NCBI GenBank assembly: GCA_020744225.1
Contig: JAGMWG010000017.1
Span: 1,116,001 to 1,180,000, forward strand
Direction of reading: 5' to 3'
Length of the DNA: 64,000 bases
Source: Paraphoma chrysanthemicola
Lineage: Eukaryota; Ascomycota; Dothideomycetes; Pleosporales; Phaeosphaeriaceae
Shown here piece by piece: positions 1-9,836 of this stretch (its first letter is position 1; each line of letters opens with the position of its first letter). Both the position numbers and the translations under genes were made by a program. The notes beneath the pieces were generated by a model, which saw nothing but the letters and a program-made list of their open reading frames with translations, was not told the origin of the DNA and searched no databases.

Positions 1-1
1 C

Positions 2-1155
2 CGCGGTCGTTCGGTTGCAGAAGTGTTCAAGAACTTATGGTTCGATCTGGACTTCTTCGGGTTGCTGCTGCTTGCTGCGGCGATATCGCTGATCTTGCTA
101 CCACTCACGCTGGCTCCCGGTGCGAGTGGACAATGGCGGAATGCGAGCATGATCGCTATGCTCGTCGTTGGCGCTGTGGTGCTCATCATATTCCCGTTCT
201 GGGAGACGAGCAAGAAACTCGCACCAAAAGCCTTTTTCCCGCCCGAGCTGTTCAAGAACAGAACAGTCGTCGTCGGCAGCGCCATTGCATTCTTCTACTT
301 CAGTACGTCCAACCCCTAACCCCACCTTCGCCAAATCCGATACTAACAGCAGCCACAGTGGCCTTCTATCTCTCCGTCTTTCCTTACTTCTACTCTTACC
401 TCGTCATCGTGCAAGGCAAATCCGCCGTGACAGCCGGCAACATCACACGTGTCTTCAGCTTCGCATCCACAATCTCCTCCATCGTCGTCTCCCTCATCAT
501 CAAGTACACCGCGCACTACAAATACTACGTCACCTTCGGCTCCGCAATCTACCTCATGGGCATGGGCCTTATGCTCGCATACCGCAGCGCAGACGCGAGC
601 ACCGCCACCATCGTCGGCACGCAAATCGCCGTCGGCATCGGCGGCGGCTTCTTGAACGTCCCTGTACAATTAGGCGTCCAGGCAAGCGCTTCGCATCAAC
701 AAGTCGCCGCCGCGACGACAGTCTGGCTCACGATTCTGGAAGTCGGCGGCGCGGTCGGAGCGGCGATTTCAGGCGCTATATGGTCGACGTACGTCCCGCA
801 GAAACTCCAACAGTACCTCCCCGCGGGTGTCGAGTACGCGCCTATTTACGGCGACATACTCATTTCGGGCGACTACACGCTGTATCCAGCGGGCTCGCCA
901 GCGAGGATCGCGATCAATCTAGCGTATCAGGAGACGATGCGGTATTTGTTGATTGGGGCGCTGTGTGCGAGTGCGCCAATTTTGCCCCTGACGTTCTTTT
1001 TGAAGAATTATAAGCTCGATCAGATGAGTCAGAAGGTCGAGGGTAGGGTGATTGGGAGTGCGGGGAGGGGTGTGGGGGGAGATGATGGGGTTGGTGGACA
1101 GGAGGAGATTAGGACGGAGAGAGCAGGGAGGGGATGGAAGGTGTGGAAGCGATGA
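2..1155 (+). CDS. Siderophore-iron type MFS transporter, C-terminal part (5' end outside window)
   Basis: The reading frame is open from the left edge, so this is the 3' part of a gene. Exon 2-302 and exon 359-1155 are joined by a 56-nt intron (GTACGT donor at 303, branch TACTAAC at 341, acceptor ending 358, phase 1). The translation has about seven hydrophobic segments. It carries features I recognise from fungal siderophore transporters of the MirB/ARN group: a WFDLD segment opening the second half, then KNRTVVVG, then a YLSVFPYFYSYL helix followed by VVQGKS. Known role of the family: plasma-membrane import of ferric siderophores by proton symport. The C-terminus is an unusual Gly/Arg-rich tail of about 40 residues. 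No siderophore synthesis gene lies in the window. The MFS call is firm; the siderophore substrate is inferred from similarity. Confidence 0.82.
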   Translation, partial: RSFGCRSVQELMVRSGLLRVAAACCGDIADLATTHAGSRCEWTMAECEHDRYARRWRCGAHHIPVLGDEQETRTKSLFPARAVQEQNSRRRQRHCILLLQYVQPLTPPSPNPILTAATVAFYLSVFPYFYSYLVIVQGKSAVTAGNITRVFSFASTISSIVVSLIIKYTAHYKYYVTFGSAIYLMGMGLMLAYRSADASTATIVGTQIAVGIGGGFLNVPVQLGVQASASHQQVAAATTVWLTILEVGGAVGAAISGAIWSTYVPQKLQQYLPAGVEYAPIYGDILISGDYTLYPAGSPARIAINLAYQETMRYLLIGALCASAPILPLTFFLKNYKLDQMSQKVEGRVIGSAGRGVGGDDGVGGQEEIRTERAGRGWKVWKR

Positions 1156-1404
1156 GGTGGGTGGGTGATTGGAGAGGTGTGGTCGAAATATGTATAAACA
1201 CTGTGGACATGCGATTAGGGTCTGTGGGGAACCAGTGGTTCTTGACTGTTATGACACGGTAGTGTTTCTGAACATACACGAGTCCTTACTTATGCTCGTT
1301 GCCCTTACCTTTTTTACGCGTGACGGGAGCGAAGCTGCGAAACAAGGAGGAGCTGTTTGACTTCGGATAGGTTGCTGGACAAGTGATGACGTTGGGTGCT
1401 CGAC

Positions 1405-2145
1405 ACTAGCACCTTGACAATAGCGAAAGTATGGAACATTAGCAAAAGTGTGGAACATTAGCATGCGGACATTGAGGAAGGTGCGCAACAAGAGGGAGTT
1501 GCCGGACATTAGTACGCCGACATGAGTACCCCGACATGAGTGCGCCGATATGAGAACGCCAACAATAAGCCAATTGCACGACAATAACGTGCCGACATTA
1601 GCGAAAGTGCAAACATGAGCTCGCCGACACCGACATGAGTTGATCAACATAAGGCAGCTAACATTAGGAAAATTGTTAACATGAGGTCAACATGAGCACG
1701 CCAACTTTAGTCGGTTCGACAACACGAGAGATTGCCAACATGAGTGCGCCGACATGAGTGCGCCGACATGAGTGCGCCGATATGAGCGCATCAATATGAG
1801 AAAATACGTCGATAAAGCTACACCGGCAATCGTGCATCGATATGAGGTGCACCACCATGAAGATAAGTTGCCAACATTAGCAGCACTTGTCAACACTAGC
1901 AGCACTTGCCAACACTAGTAGCACTTGCCAACATTAGCAGCACTTGCCGACAAAAGCGCGCCAACAATAACGCGGCGAAAGTAGGGAACTTGCCAACAAC
2001 AGTCCACCGACAATAGGGATGACAATAAGGAAGTTTGACGACAATGGTGCATCTACATTTAGTGAGGCTTATCGGCAATAACGCACTGACATGAGGTACT
2101 CCGACATAAGGCAAGTTGCCAACAATAGCGCACGCTGCGCACACT
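1405..2145. repeat. Degenerate 14-nt/19-nt minisatellite-like array
   Basis: About 740 bp are built from a repeated core resembling CCRACAWKAG, where the variable part is most often CATGAG or CATTAG. Two clean sub-arrays are visible. From 1738 to 1800 the core recurs five times at exactly 14-nt steps. From 1871 to 1956 it recurs five times at exactly 19-nt steps with an added CAGCACTTG spacer. Between and around them the core recurs at irregular 12-30 nt steps. No convincing protein is encoded: frames on the minus strand give only repetitive peptides. It lies between the transporter stop and the first kinase start. Confidence 0.85.
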
Positions 2146-2269
2146 TAGAATATGGCGGGCAGAAATGCACCACCCTTCGCAACTGCGATGCCCTACTTTC
2201 GGCACGACGCGCGCGCGTTCAGAATAGCAAATAGACCGACATGGTCGGCTGGTAAACCTCAGTTACCCC

Positions 2270-4212
2270 ATGGTTTTATTCTCACCAACAAATGCTCAAG
2301 CGGATCTTCGTCACACAGTCGATACAATCTGGGCTGCCGATGCAGCTCTTCGAATTCACTACAACGGGCAACGACAACAGCCTGTCCTTACCGGCTTCCC
2401 AGCCCACTTGACCGCTACATTTCCAACTCAGCCATTCCTTGCGGTGGATGTCGTGACAGCGAAAGCGTTGGGAGCGTTGCCGTTATTGAGAGATGCGGCT
2501 GGGAGTCAAATTATGCCAGGTGTTGGGGCACCAGCACCAGCACCAGCACCAGCTCCAGCTCCAACAGCTCAGCCTCCAAGACCAGCCAATGCCTATCCAC
2601 TCAACTGCATGCCCGCACAACCTTGGCACGCTGAGCCGATGGGAGTTCACTCGATTATGGATGCAAACGGCGTGCCAATCTACGGTGAAGGGATTCGCAA
2701 AAAGGATGAAATTAAGGAAGCCTGGATGGACACGCTGCCTTACATGTGGCATGCGGGATGCTTGAACGTAGACAACGACTGGGAAGGTGCGAAGTATCTC
2801 GGTGCCGGCGCGTACGGCGTGGCGGGGATGTGGTGTCGATTGGACGAGAAGAGTAACATTATTGACGTGAGTACATTATGATCTTGACGGGAAGATTTGA
2901 CATGATGCTGATCATGCAATGTGCAGAGAATGGTAGTAAAGGAAGCACGACCTCCGCGAAATCACTGGCGCGATCCGATTCTGTGGAGAGACACTCTTCC
3001 GCGGGAAATACGCATTCATCAACTCGTCGATGCAAATCGAGAAACCGCGAGCGGACTGGACCACCAGCATCTCATTCGACATCGCGGGTATCGGTTGATG
3101 ATGCGGCAGCGCAGATACAGAATCTTTCTGGAGTACTGTGAAGGCGGCGATTTATATAATGCACTTGAACACCACTTTGGAAAGAGAGCATGGCTTGGCG
3201 AAGGACATTTCGGCAACCCTGTTTGGCAGGGAAACTCACAGACTGGATATTTTCCAGATGAACGTGGGCGCCCACCCGGAAATATTCCCGAAGGCTTCAT
3301 TTGGAGTGTCGCTAGGTCTTTAGTCATGGCTTGTCAGATACTGCATTTTGGTCGGACTGGAGGTGGTTTAGTCCCTGGGTGGAAACCAATGACGCATCTT
3401 GACATTAGACTTGACAATATTTTCCTTCGGCCAGCGAACGTAGTTGGCGAGGTAGGTTGCTGCGTGACAGCACTTAGAGTGCGACTGGCGAGACTGACAG
3501 GTATAGATTCCGGAGCTTGTGTTGTCAGATTTTGGATTGTCCATGTTCCCGCTTGTTGAAGCTGGAGTACCTGCTGGTGGACCTGCAGCAGCGGTTCAGT
3601 CATCTGATAACCCCACCGAGTATATTCTGGATGCTGTCGATTATAGATATCCGCCAGTGAGTACTGATCCGGTCCTACCCAGCCATCGCGTGACTTATTT
3701 CAACTAGGAACATCAACTTGAGAGGCGCGACAATCCTCCTCCACTCAACGAGAAGACTGATATCTGGCAAATGTAAGGTTTAGAAATCCATTAGCTAGCT
3801 CTTGCTAACACAAACAAGCGGCGCTATTATATACTACCTAATGAACAAGGGAGCCGGCGCCGGCGATCGTTGCCCCAGACGCTACACGCCGGAGACCAAG
3901 CACGCAGAATACATCGCGGGTCACACGAACTACGGGCGCATGGACGACTTGAGCACCACAGATCCATAGACTCCGACTTTCTTCCCGACAATTGGAAGCT
4001 ACTCCAAGGAGTTGCAGCTCCTGGCCAGGCGCTGTCTCAATTACGAGCAGGCGCATCGGCCGACCTTGGCTGAAGCGTGTGATACGATCGAGATGTATTT
4101 GACGGATAGTCCGCCGGCGGAGGCATTGAGTAGAGCCGCCGGGTCGTTGAATGTGTTCCCAGATTTTGATTTCGCTCTCCAGCAGCCGTATGTAAGACAA
4201 AGACCGGGTTGA
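2270..4212 (+). pseudogene. Protein-kinase-like gene, copy 1, with an in-frame TAG
   Basis: Five exons close in phase: 2270-2866, 2927-3451, 3507-3656, 3708-3772 and 3819-4212, totalling 577 codons. The protein has an N-terminal region of about 180 residues with an Ala-Pro repeat (2529-2565). A kinase fold follows: glycine-rich loop LGAGAYGVAG at the end of exon 1, a VVKEA lysine in exon 2, catalytic loop HLDIRLDN at 3394-3420, DFG at 3528-3536, and a C-lobe ARRCLNYEQAHRPT motif near 4021-4062. The key catalytic residues are present. TAG at 3967-3969 interrupts exon 5 and would remove the last part of the C-lobe, although the reading frame continues normally to the TGA at 4210. A paralog lies at 9837-11755. 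The stop is either a nonsense mutation or an assembly error. I do not recognise a named kinase subfamily. Gene structure is well supported; functional state is uncertain. Confidence 0.75.
2529..2566 (+). repeat. Coding CACCAG/CTCCAG hexamer run (Ala-Pro repeat)
   Basis: An in-frame hexanucleotide microsatellite encodes six Ala-Pro units in the N-terminal linker of kinase copy 1. Copy 2 at 9837-11755 lacks it, so it probably expanded in this copy. Confidence 0.7.
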
Positions 4213-4747
4213 GGTGTGGTAGTATCGAGGTAGCGGGTGGATTTGAATGGTGTGATGGGACGTCACGATTTGAGATTGAAGAGTTGCAGGTGTGTTCAGA
4301 GTAACAAACGGAGCTGTATTATACACCTTGTTTGATGCATAGTCAGATACTTAGCGTAATTTCCACACAGCCATGTCCCATCTGGCCTGGTTAATTAACA
4401 GAATTATATCTTTCGAGGTAGGTTAAAAAAACAACCCACGTCGGAAAAAGGAGAGATCCTTGGATTTCAAGCGCATCAAGTTCCGTATACCGTCAATTGG
4501 TGTCGATTGTAATTTCCAAGGAGACGTTCATGTGAGCCCGAAGATAGAAGTGCTCATCAGGCCACATGATACAAGATTGCCAGACCTCAGCCTCGTCGCT
4601 GCTGCCTGTTGCTTCGTCCACGCCCGACATCACAGCGCTGCAGTCTCTCTGTACGCACATTTACATGTTCAATCTACACACGCTGTGTGGGTCTTGCTTA
4701 TTTCCATCCTAAGGACTTCTAGTAGAGCGTGCTGACCTCTTCGCATC
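4213..4747. other. Intergenic, nothing recognised
   Basis: The spacer lies between the kinase copy 1 stop and the HET pseudogene. It is moderately AT-rich near 4360-4440. No convincing ORF or RNA gene is seen. Confidence 0.5.
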
Positions 4748-5690
4748 GTGCGCCTTCTCCGGCTCGAAGGTGACGGCAGATTCCACCTTGTCGAGTATCA
4801 TGGCAGAGATCTCCCGCAATATGCGATTCTTTCGCATACATGGGGAGAAGATCTCGAAGAAGTTACCTTCAGGGACTTGATATCGACGGGAGATGCTGAC
4901 AAACACAAGGCGGGTTATCGCAAGCGTACCTTCTGTGCAAATCAAGCCGCGCATGATAACCTCCAATTCTTCTGGATAGACACCTGCTGCATCGACAAAT
5001 CAAGTAGCTAAGAGCTTACAGAAGCGATCAACTCCATGTTTCGCTGGTATCAACAGGCAGCAAGATGCTACGTGTACTTGTCTGACGTATCAGTCTCAGT
5101 CGACGGGTTCGTTGAAGATGACGCATTCACCCAAATGTGGAAGCCATCATTCCAGAGAAGCAGATGTTTTACCCGTGGTTGGACGCTCCAAGAGCTGATC
5201 GCTCCGACATCAGTTGAATTCTTCCCTAAAGAGGGACGACGACTTGGCAGCAAGCGAACCTTAGAACACAGCATCTGCGAGACAAGTGGAATCGCCATTG
5301 CAGCCCTTAGGGGAAGATCTTTATCTCGTTTTAGTGTTAGCGAACGCTTTTAATGGGTTAGCTAAGCGCCAAACGAAGCGTGAAGAGGACGCAGCGTATG
5401 CTCTACTAGGCATTTTCAGCATCCACATGACGCTTCCATACGGCGAAGGACAGCATAAATCATTCGAACGGCTCCGTAAGAAAATTGAGAGACCTTTGCA
5501 CAACCTCGGAGAGCAAGTCGATCGGCACAATTGGTCAAGGTCATTGCTAGAAATAGCACTTTGTTCATGGACACTTCTAACGTCCATCCATGCGTGCCGG
5601 AAAACCCAGCGTGTCGGAAAACTGTTAGCGCTGGCAAACACCGCAACGTCAAAGCAGAGTATTAGAATCCCGGATTCTCGGGACAGATGA
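4748..5690 (+). pseudogene. HET-domain gene, decayed
   Basis: The translation closely follows the first 240 residues of the intact receptor at 12298-15501: YAILSHTWGED, FFWIDTCCIDKSSS, YVYLSDVSV, FTRGWTLQELIAP and a KREED...LLGIF block are all present. These are hallmark HET (heterokaryon incompatibility) domain segments. Damage is extensive. The expected ATG is GTG at 4748, with an in-frame TGA just upstream at 4733. TAA interrupts at 5009-5011. Two stops (TAA at 5351 and a further TAA 12 nt later) and a one-base insertion lie near 5351-5367, after which the frame resumes to 5690. The NB-ARC and TPR parts of the paralog are absent. It follows kinase copy 1 in the same orientation, so the two once formed a pair. 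It cannot make a full HET protein as it stands. Confidence 0.85.
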
Positions 5691-5790
5691 TTTGCAGTGC
5701 AATAGTAATATTCCGTTCGATAAAATAATACATGATTAATTATCCCGTAATTCGCCACTTTTAATATCTTAGCTGGACAAGCATCATAGT

Positions 5791-5882
5791 ACACTCGCCT
5801 GTAGTTGCGGCTTCCGTTTTGCATACGCCGCTTAGTTTTCATCCCACGCTTACCCCTGTCTCGCTTACGAGGAGGCCTTCCT
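5791..5882 (+). repeat. Left arm of an inverted repeat around the 759-aa HET gene
   Basis: About 92 nt match the reverse complement of 9307-9402 at roughly 80% by eye, with a 3-base gap. Shared blocks include TTGCGGCTTCCGTTTTG and TTTTCATCCCACGCT. Weaker similarity extends outward to about 5760. Read on the minus strand it encodes a basic AT-hook-like peptide (RPPRKRDR, then GMKTKRR). It may be the relic of a small repeated element. Confidence 0.7.
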
Positions 5883-6510
5883 GTGTCAGTAACTCACGTT
5901 CTCGCACCCTTGTTCCCCATGAACCACGAAAAATATCTCAGTCGAATAACTAGCCTTGATGAGCAACTCACTAGGTACAAACCTGTCTCTCCTTTGCTGC
6001 CTGGCATCGTCCATGGCAACAACTATGGCCAGAATGGAACAACCACCGCGTCGTCTTTGGAAGAAAAGTCCCCAATAGCCGTTCACGCGCTACCGATATA
6101 ACAGCATTTGCTTCGGCGCACGAATGATATTCTGAACTTTAATGGAGTGGTCCGGGTGGCATTCCAGCTTCCCCGTGCGAATCAAGATTGAGAGCGGTTC
6201 CCGGGACTTACGAACAAGAATTGCATTGGCCAATCATCGTGCAGCATGTGGACACCAGTGGCCAGTACAGGACAGTGCGGCTGAATTTCAGCCGAATTTC
6301 AGCTGACCGTTTCTGTTATAATGAAGTTCACCCTCACATGAGCTGTCTTCTCAAGCGGCTGAAGAATATCTCTCCAGCAGGATCGCAACCTGCCGCCCAG
6401 CTCTAGTTTGTCCCAGACTCACTCGCCCTTTACTCCTGTTACTGGTTCGAGTATTCCTTATTCGCCCTTATCTCAAGGCTGCAATAGCTGCAATAGACAC
6501 TGAAGGCGTC
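5883..6510. other. Upstream region of the 759-aa HET gene
   Basis: No ORF here has recognisable content. A 10-nt direct duplication (TTTCAGCCGAATTTCAGC) lies at about 6285-6303. It probably contains the promoter of the next gene. Confidence 0.4.
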
Positions 6511-8790
6511 ATGGCGACAGAACATGACCATTACGCTCAGATGCAGAACGCCTCAGTGCTTGCCTCACTGGGCCATCATCTCATCACTATCACTAAGTCC
6601 AACACCCAACAACTGCTTTCGACAGCCAGCGCACTATCGCAAAGTCGCAAGTCTGAAGCAGCTGCAATTATTTCGCGCTTGAAAGAACTTAATCCTGCTG
6701 TAGCGAAGCAATTCCGACCAAAAGAAGACGCACTTTCTCGACTCAGTCTCCGGTTGATCTCTCCGCAGGTCCCTGCGTGCGGGACTGTCCCTTCATTCGT
6801 GGCAGTCAGCTATTGCTGGCACTCTCCAGAATGGGTTGTAGCATCAGCAGCGAAACCAATTGTCCCTGGATGGAAGATTTCGAAGCCTATGGTAGATGCG
6901 CTTATGGGTTTAGAATTTCGAGCAAGTGAGGAGGGCGTCTGGTTGGATCAGCTCTGCATCGATCAGGGAAATGAGAAGGACAAGAAGATTCACATTGGTG
7001 CAATGGATGTGATATACCGCTCTTCTCGACGTGTGGTAATATTATTGGAGGATATACAGCTAAGTGAGGACGAAGAGCGTGCTGGACGTACCTATGCTAC
7101 GTTTTATGAGGAAGGCTGCCGTGAGGTAAAGAAGCGCGATATCAAAGGGCGTGCGAAGGAGGAATTCATAGACGGAATGTTTCCGCGGCAAGAGAAGAAA
7201 TATCAGGACAGAGGGCAAGGCCACATATTAGCGGCAGCCGAATCCTTCACCCTCAAGCTCCTTGGCGCCCGATGGTTTTCGCGAGCATGGTGCGCACATG
7301 AGAGTCGCATGGCTCCGTATCAGCCCCCCAACAACGCTCTACTTCTGTGCTACGGGCATCTTGGCAAGATTGTATCCTTCGAATTCCGCTTTATCCACTA
7401 CATGTCCTTTTACCTTTCCTTCGTACTCCCCGACATGAGACAGCAGATGATCGAACCGGACTACCAGCATTTAATGAATGACCCGGATCCAAAATCACTG
7501 CGAGAACGATGCTGGCGGATCAATCGACGTATGGCTATGGAACGCCCTAACGTCTCCTCCATGCAGCACCTTGTAGATGTCCTATCTTCTGGGTGCTCAA
7601 GGAAAGGCGACCTAATCTCCATCGCCTTAAATATGTCCAGCATCCCACTCTACTACAAAGGCGATGTGACCACAGTGGAAGATGTCATTTGGCTATTTTC
7701 CTTACTTGTGCTTGCCACTGGGGATGTTGTGCCACTTGTGGTAGAGGGGTCTAAGTTGAAAATTACACATGGAAAAAGGAAAAAAATTCTATCCTGGGCA
7801 AATTATCCGCATCAAGGCGTACTGGACGAACGCTTGCCAATCACGGATTCGAGTCTGATTACCGGAGTGACGCGGGACTACATTGAACTAGATCTATTGA
7901 TCTTCAAGTCATTGCCATCAATTCCCTCTGGAGAGTCACTCAACCTATCATCCCGAATCATTACACAGCACAAACTTACGGATATAGCCCAAGATTTCCG
8001 TATGGCTGCAGATCAACAAGTGCGGAGAACTGTTGAAACGATGAAGTACGATCTCGGGAGTAACAAGAGCGATAACCCAGGAATATTCACCAATTTCCAT
8101 CAGGTCTGGCTTGCTCAGGCTATTGATTGTGGACTTGATTGGATATTACGATTGCCTGGAGTACTGAGGGAAGGGACCGACCAGACGTGGATGTACGGCA
8201 CAATTGGTATTTCTTCGGATGCTCGCCTCACAGAGGCTGCACGTACCCTTGTATCACATTTTTCGGACAAAAATAAAGAAGTCGATCCGATCCCAACTGC
8301 AAACCAGCTTGCCACAGTCGTCAGGTTCTTCATGTGCTTGTTGGATCCCAGGTTAGCCTTGCTCAACATCACACCGCGTTGCCTTCCTGCTGGCCCTGGG
8401 GATTTTGCATTTACAGAGCCGGTGAGCTGTCGGTCATACATTGCTGTCCCTGTTGCAATCGCGCATCTGCCTCCTTGGCAGATGAGAGCATGGATAGTCG
8501 AGCCATTCAACCCGAAGGCTAAGGACAAGAACAGGATCATATCATCTTTCTTTGGAACTGTTATCAGACGAGAAGAGTCGTGTTCTGACGATAACTCTGT
8601 ACCATGTTCGTCCGATAACGGCGATATGAGAGAATCGCCTGATAAGAAGCGGACAGCTTGGCGGTTACGGAGGCGTCAAATTATCTTCGGTTGTCAGCCC
8701 TTCCAGCAACCTATCGCTGTTGATGGCGTCTCAACAATTCTCCTGAAGAAACAGAGGGTCTATGGAGCAGAAGACTACGTCTGGAGATGA
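6511..8790 (+). CDS. HET-domain protein, 759 aa
   Basis: A single uninterrupted ORF starts at ATG 6511 and ends at TGA 8788. The HET core is clear: FVAVSYCWHSPEW at residues 96-108, VWLDQLCIDQGNEKDKKIHIG at 143-163, a YRSSRRVVILLED strand to 181, and RWFSRAWCAHESR at 254-266. The remaining 490 residues match no domain I can name and show no NB-ARC P-loop or TPR repeats. Known role: HET domains trigger regulated cell death when incompatible fungal individuals fuse, usually under control of a partner locus. The gene sits between a decayed HET gene and a decayed kinase, inside a short inverted repeat (5791-5882 and 9307-9402). It is not a close paralog of the other two HET genes, which use a YAILSHTW form. 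The HET assignment is firm; the C-terminal function is unknown. Confidence 0.9.
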   Translation: MATEHDHYAQMQNASVLASLGHHLITITKSNTQQLLSTASALSQSRKSEAAAIISRLKELNPAVAKQFRPKEDALSRLSLRLISPQVPACGTVPSFVAVSYCWHSPEWVVASAAKPIVPGWKISKPMVDALMGLEFRASEEGVWLDQLCIDQGNEKDKKIHIGAMDVIYRSSRRVVILLEDIQLSEDEERAGRTYATFYEEGCREVKKRDIKGRAKEEFIDGMFPRQEKKYQDRGQGHILAAAESFTLKLLGARWFSRAWCAHESRMAPYQPPNNALLLCYGHLGKIVSFEFRFIHYMSFYLSFVLPDMRQQMIEPDYQHLMNDPDPKSLRERCWRINRRMAMERPNVSSMQHLVDVLSSGCSRKGDLISIALNMSSIPLYYKGDVTTVEDVIWLFSLLVLATGDVVPLVVEGSKLKITHGKRKKILSWANYPHQGVLDERLPITDSSLITGVTRDYIELDLLIFKSLPSIPSGESLNLSSRIITQHKLTDIAQDFRMAADQQVRRTVETMKYDLGSNKSDNPGIFTNFHQVWLAQAIDCGLDWILRLPGVLREGTDQTWMYGTIGISSDARLTEAARTLVSHFSDKNKEVDPIPTANQLATVVRFFMCLLDPRLALLNITPRCLPAGPGDFAFTEPVSCRSYIAVPVAIAHLPPWQMRAWIVEPFNPKAKDKNRIISSFFGTVIRREESCSDDNSVPCSSDNGDMRESPDKKRTAWRLRRRQIIFGCQPFQQPIAVDGVSTILLKKQRVYGAEDYVWR

Positions 8791-9306
8791 TGATACGCGC
8801 GTACCCTCTTGTGAGCCCAGTTGCTGAACATTGGTTAAGCTGAAGTGGCAGTAGAGTGACTTAAAGGACAAGCCAGATCCAGAGAAAGAAATAGATAGCA
8901 GTATAGACATGAGTTGAGGAGGCCACGGAGCTGCGCGTGTGATTCAGAGAACATCGTCCGCCATTTTCAGCACATGATTAAGTACGTAGACGCTGCATAA
9001 GCGATTGCTAGGGCTCAGCGGCCTTTAGGGAGGAAATATTTCATTGAGGTGATGGCAGAGGTAGAAATCACAAGCCAGAAAGGTGGTGTCGTTCCTGCTT
9101 AACAAGGGTATTGTGTGCTTGCTTGCTTGCTAGTCCTAGCAAACATGGCTCACCCGTCAGTGCCCAGACCTTGCCATATATGATGACAGGCAGCAGGTAG
9201 AGCCAGCTTTGTAACTAGGTAATTGAAGTAGCTCATCAGAGCTACTGTATCTGTTCAGACCGATTCTGCGAATTATAGCGAACAAGGCGTGAAGAACCAG
9301 ATTAGA
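8791..9306. other. Intergenic, with a short TGCT repeat
   Basis: The HET gene 3' flank has no coding signal. A short (TTGC)n run occurs around 9114-9130. Confidence 0.45.
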
Positions 9307-9402
9307 CCTAATATGGGAAGGCCTCGGAAGCGCGACAGGGATGAGCGTGGGATGAAAACTGCGCGGTGCTTACAAAACGGAAGCCGCAATCGCAAGCGAG
9401 CG
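9307..9402 (-). repeat. Right arm of the inverted repeat
   Basis: The reverse complement matches 5791-5882. On the plus strand it reads GRPRKRDRDERGMKTAR and then meets TAG at about 9403, resembling the peptide of the left arm. The two arms enclose about 3.4 kb containing only the 759-aa HET gene. Confidence 0.7.
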
Positions 9403-9836
9403 TAGCACAGGATAGTGCGTAGGTTAGGCTACAGGTATTAAATTTCGGCCTATGCTTTTGAGACATCTATCTATAGTTTCGTACAATATAAAGTAGATAC
9501 AAGAATTGCTCTTCGAATCCGAGGCCCTAAACGAGAATTAGATTTTATAGAGCAAGCACCAAGTTGTACTTTAAGTGAAAAATGTCAGGTATAGAACACA
9601 GCTTGATTACACTATGCTGAGAGTTTCTAAGGTTATTAATAGTTGTGGGATATGTGGTGATGAAAGTTCCGGCACGCTAGGTTTGCCGGCACACGTCGAT
9701 GGTCGTTAGAAGGTCTTGGTATTGTGGATAAGCTCAGCGTATTGTATTCTAAGCTGAGAGCCTATGCGATGCTAAAAGGACGAAAATGTTCGTGGCACGG
9801 GGTGTTTTTCTTTACACAGTGATACATCTTAGTCAT
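9403..9836. other. AT-rich intergenic stretch
   Basis: This 3' flank of kinase copy 2 is AT-rich at 9430-9660. No gene is seen. Confidence 0.4.

Noticed and set aside
1249..2144. Minus-strand ORFs with repeated HVGALM-type peptides
   Set aside because: They are direct translations of the 14-nt repeat array and lack normal composition or start context.
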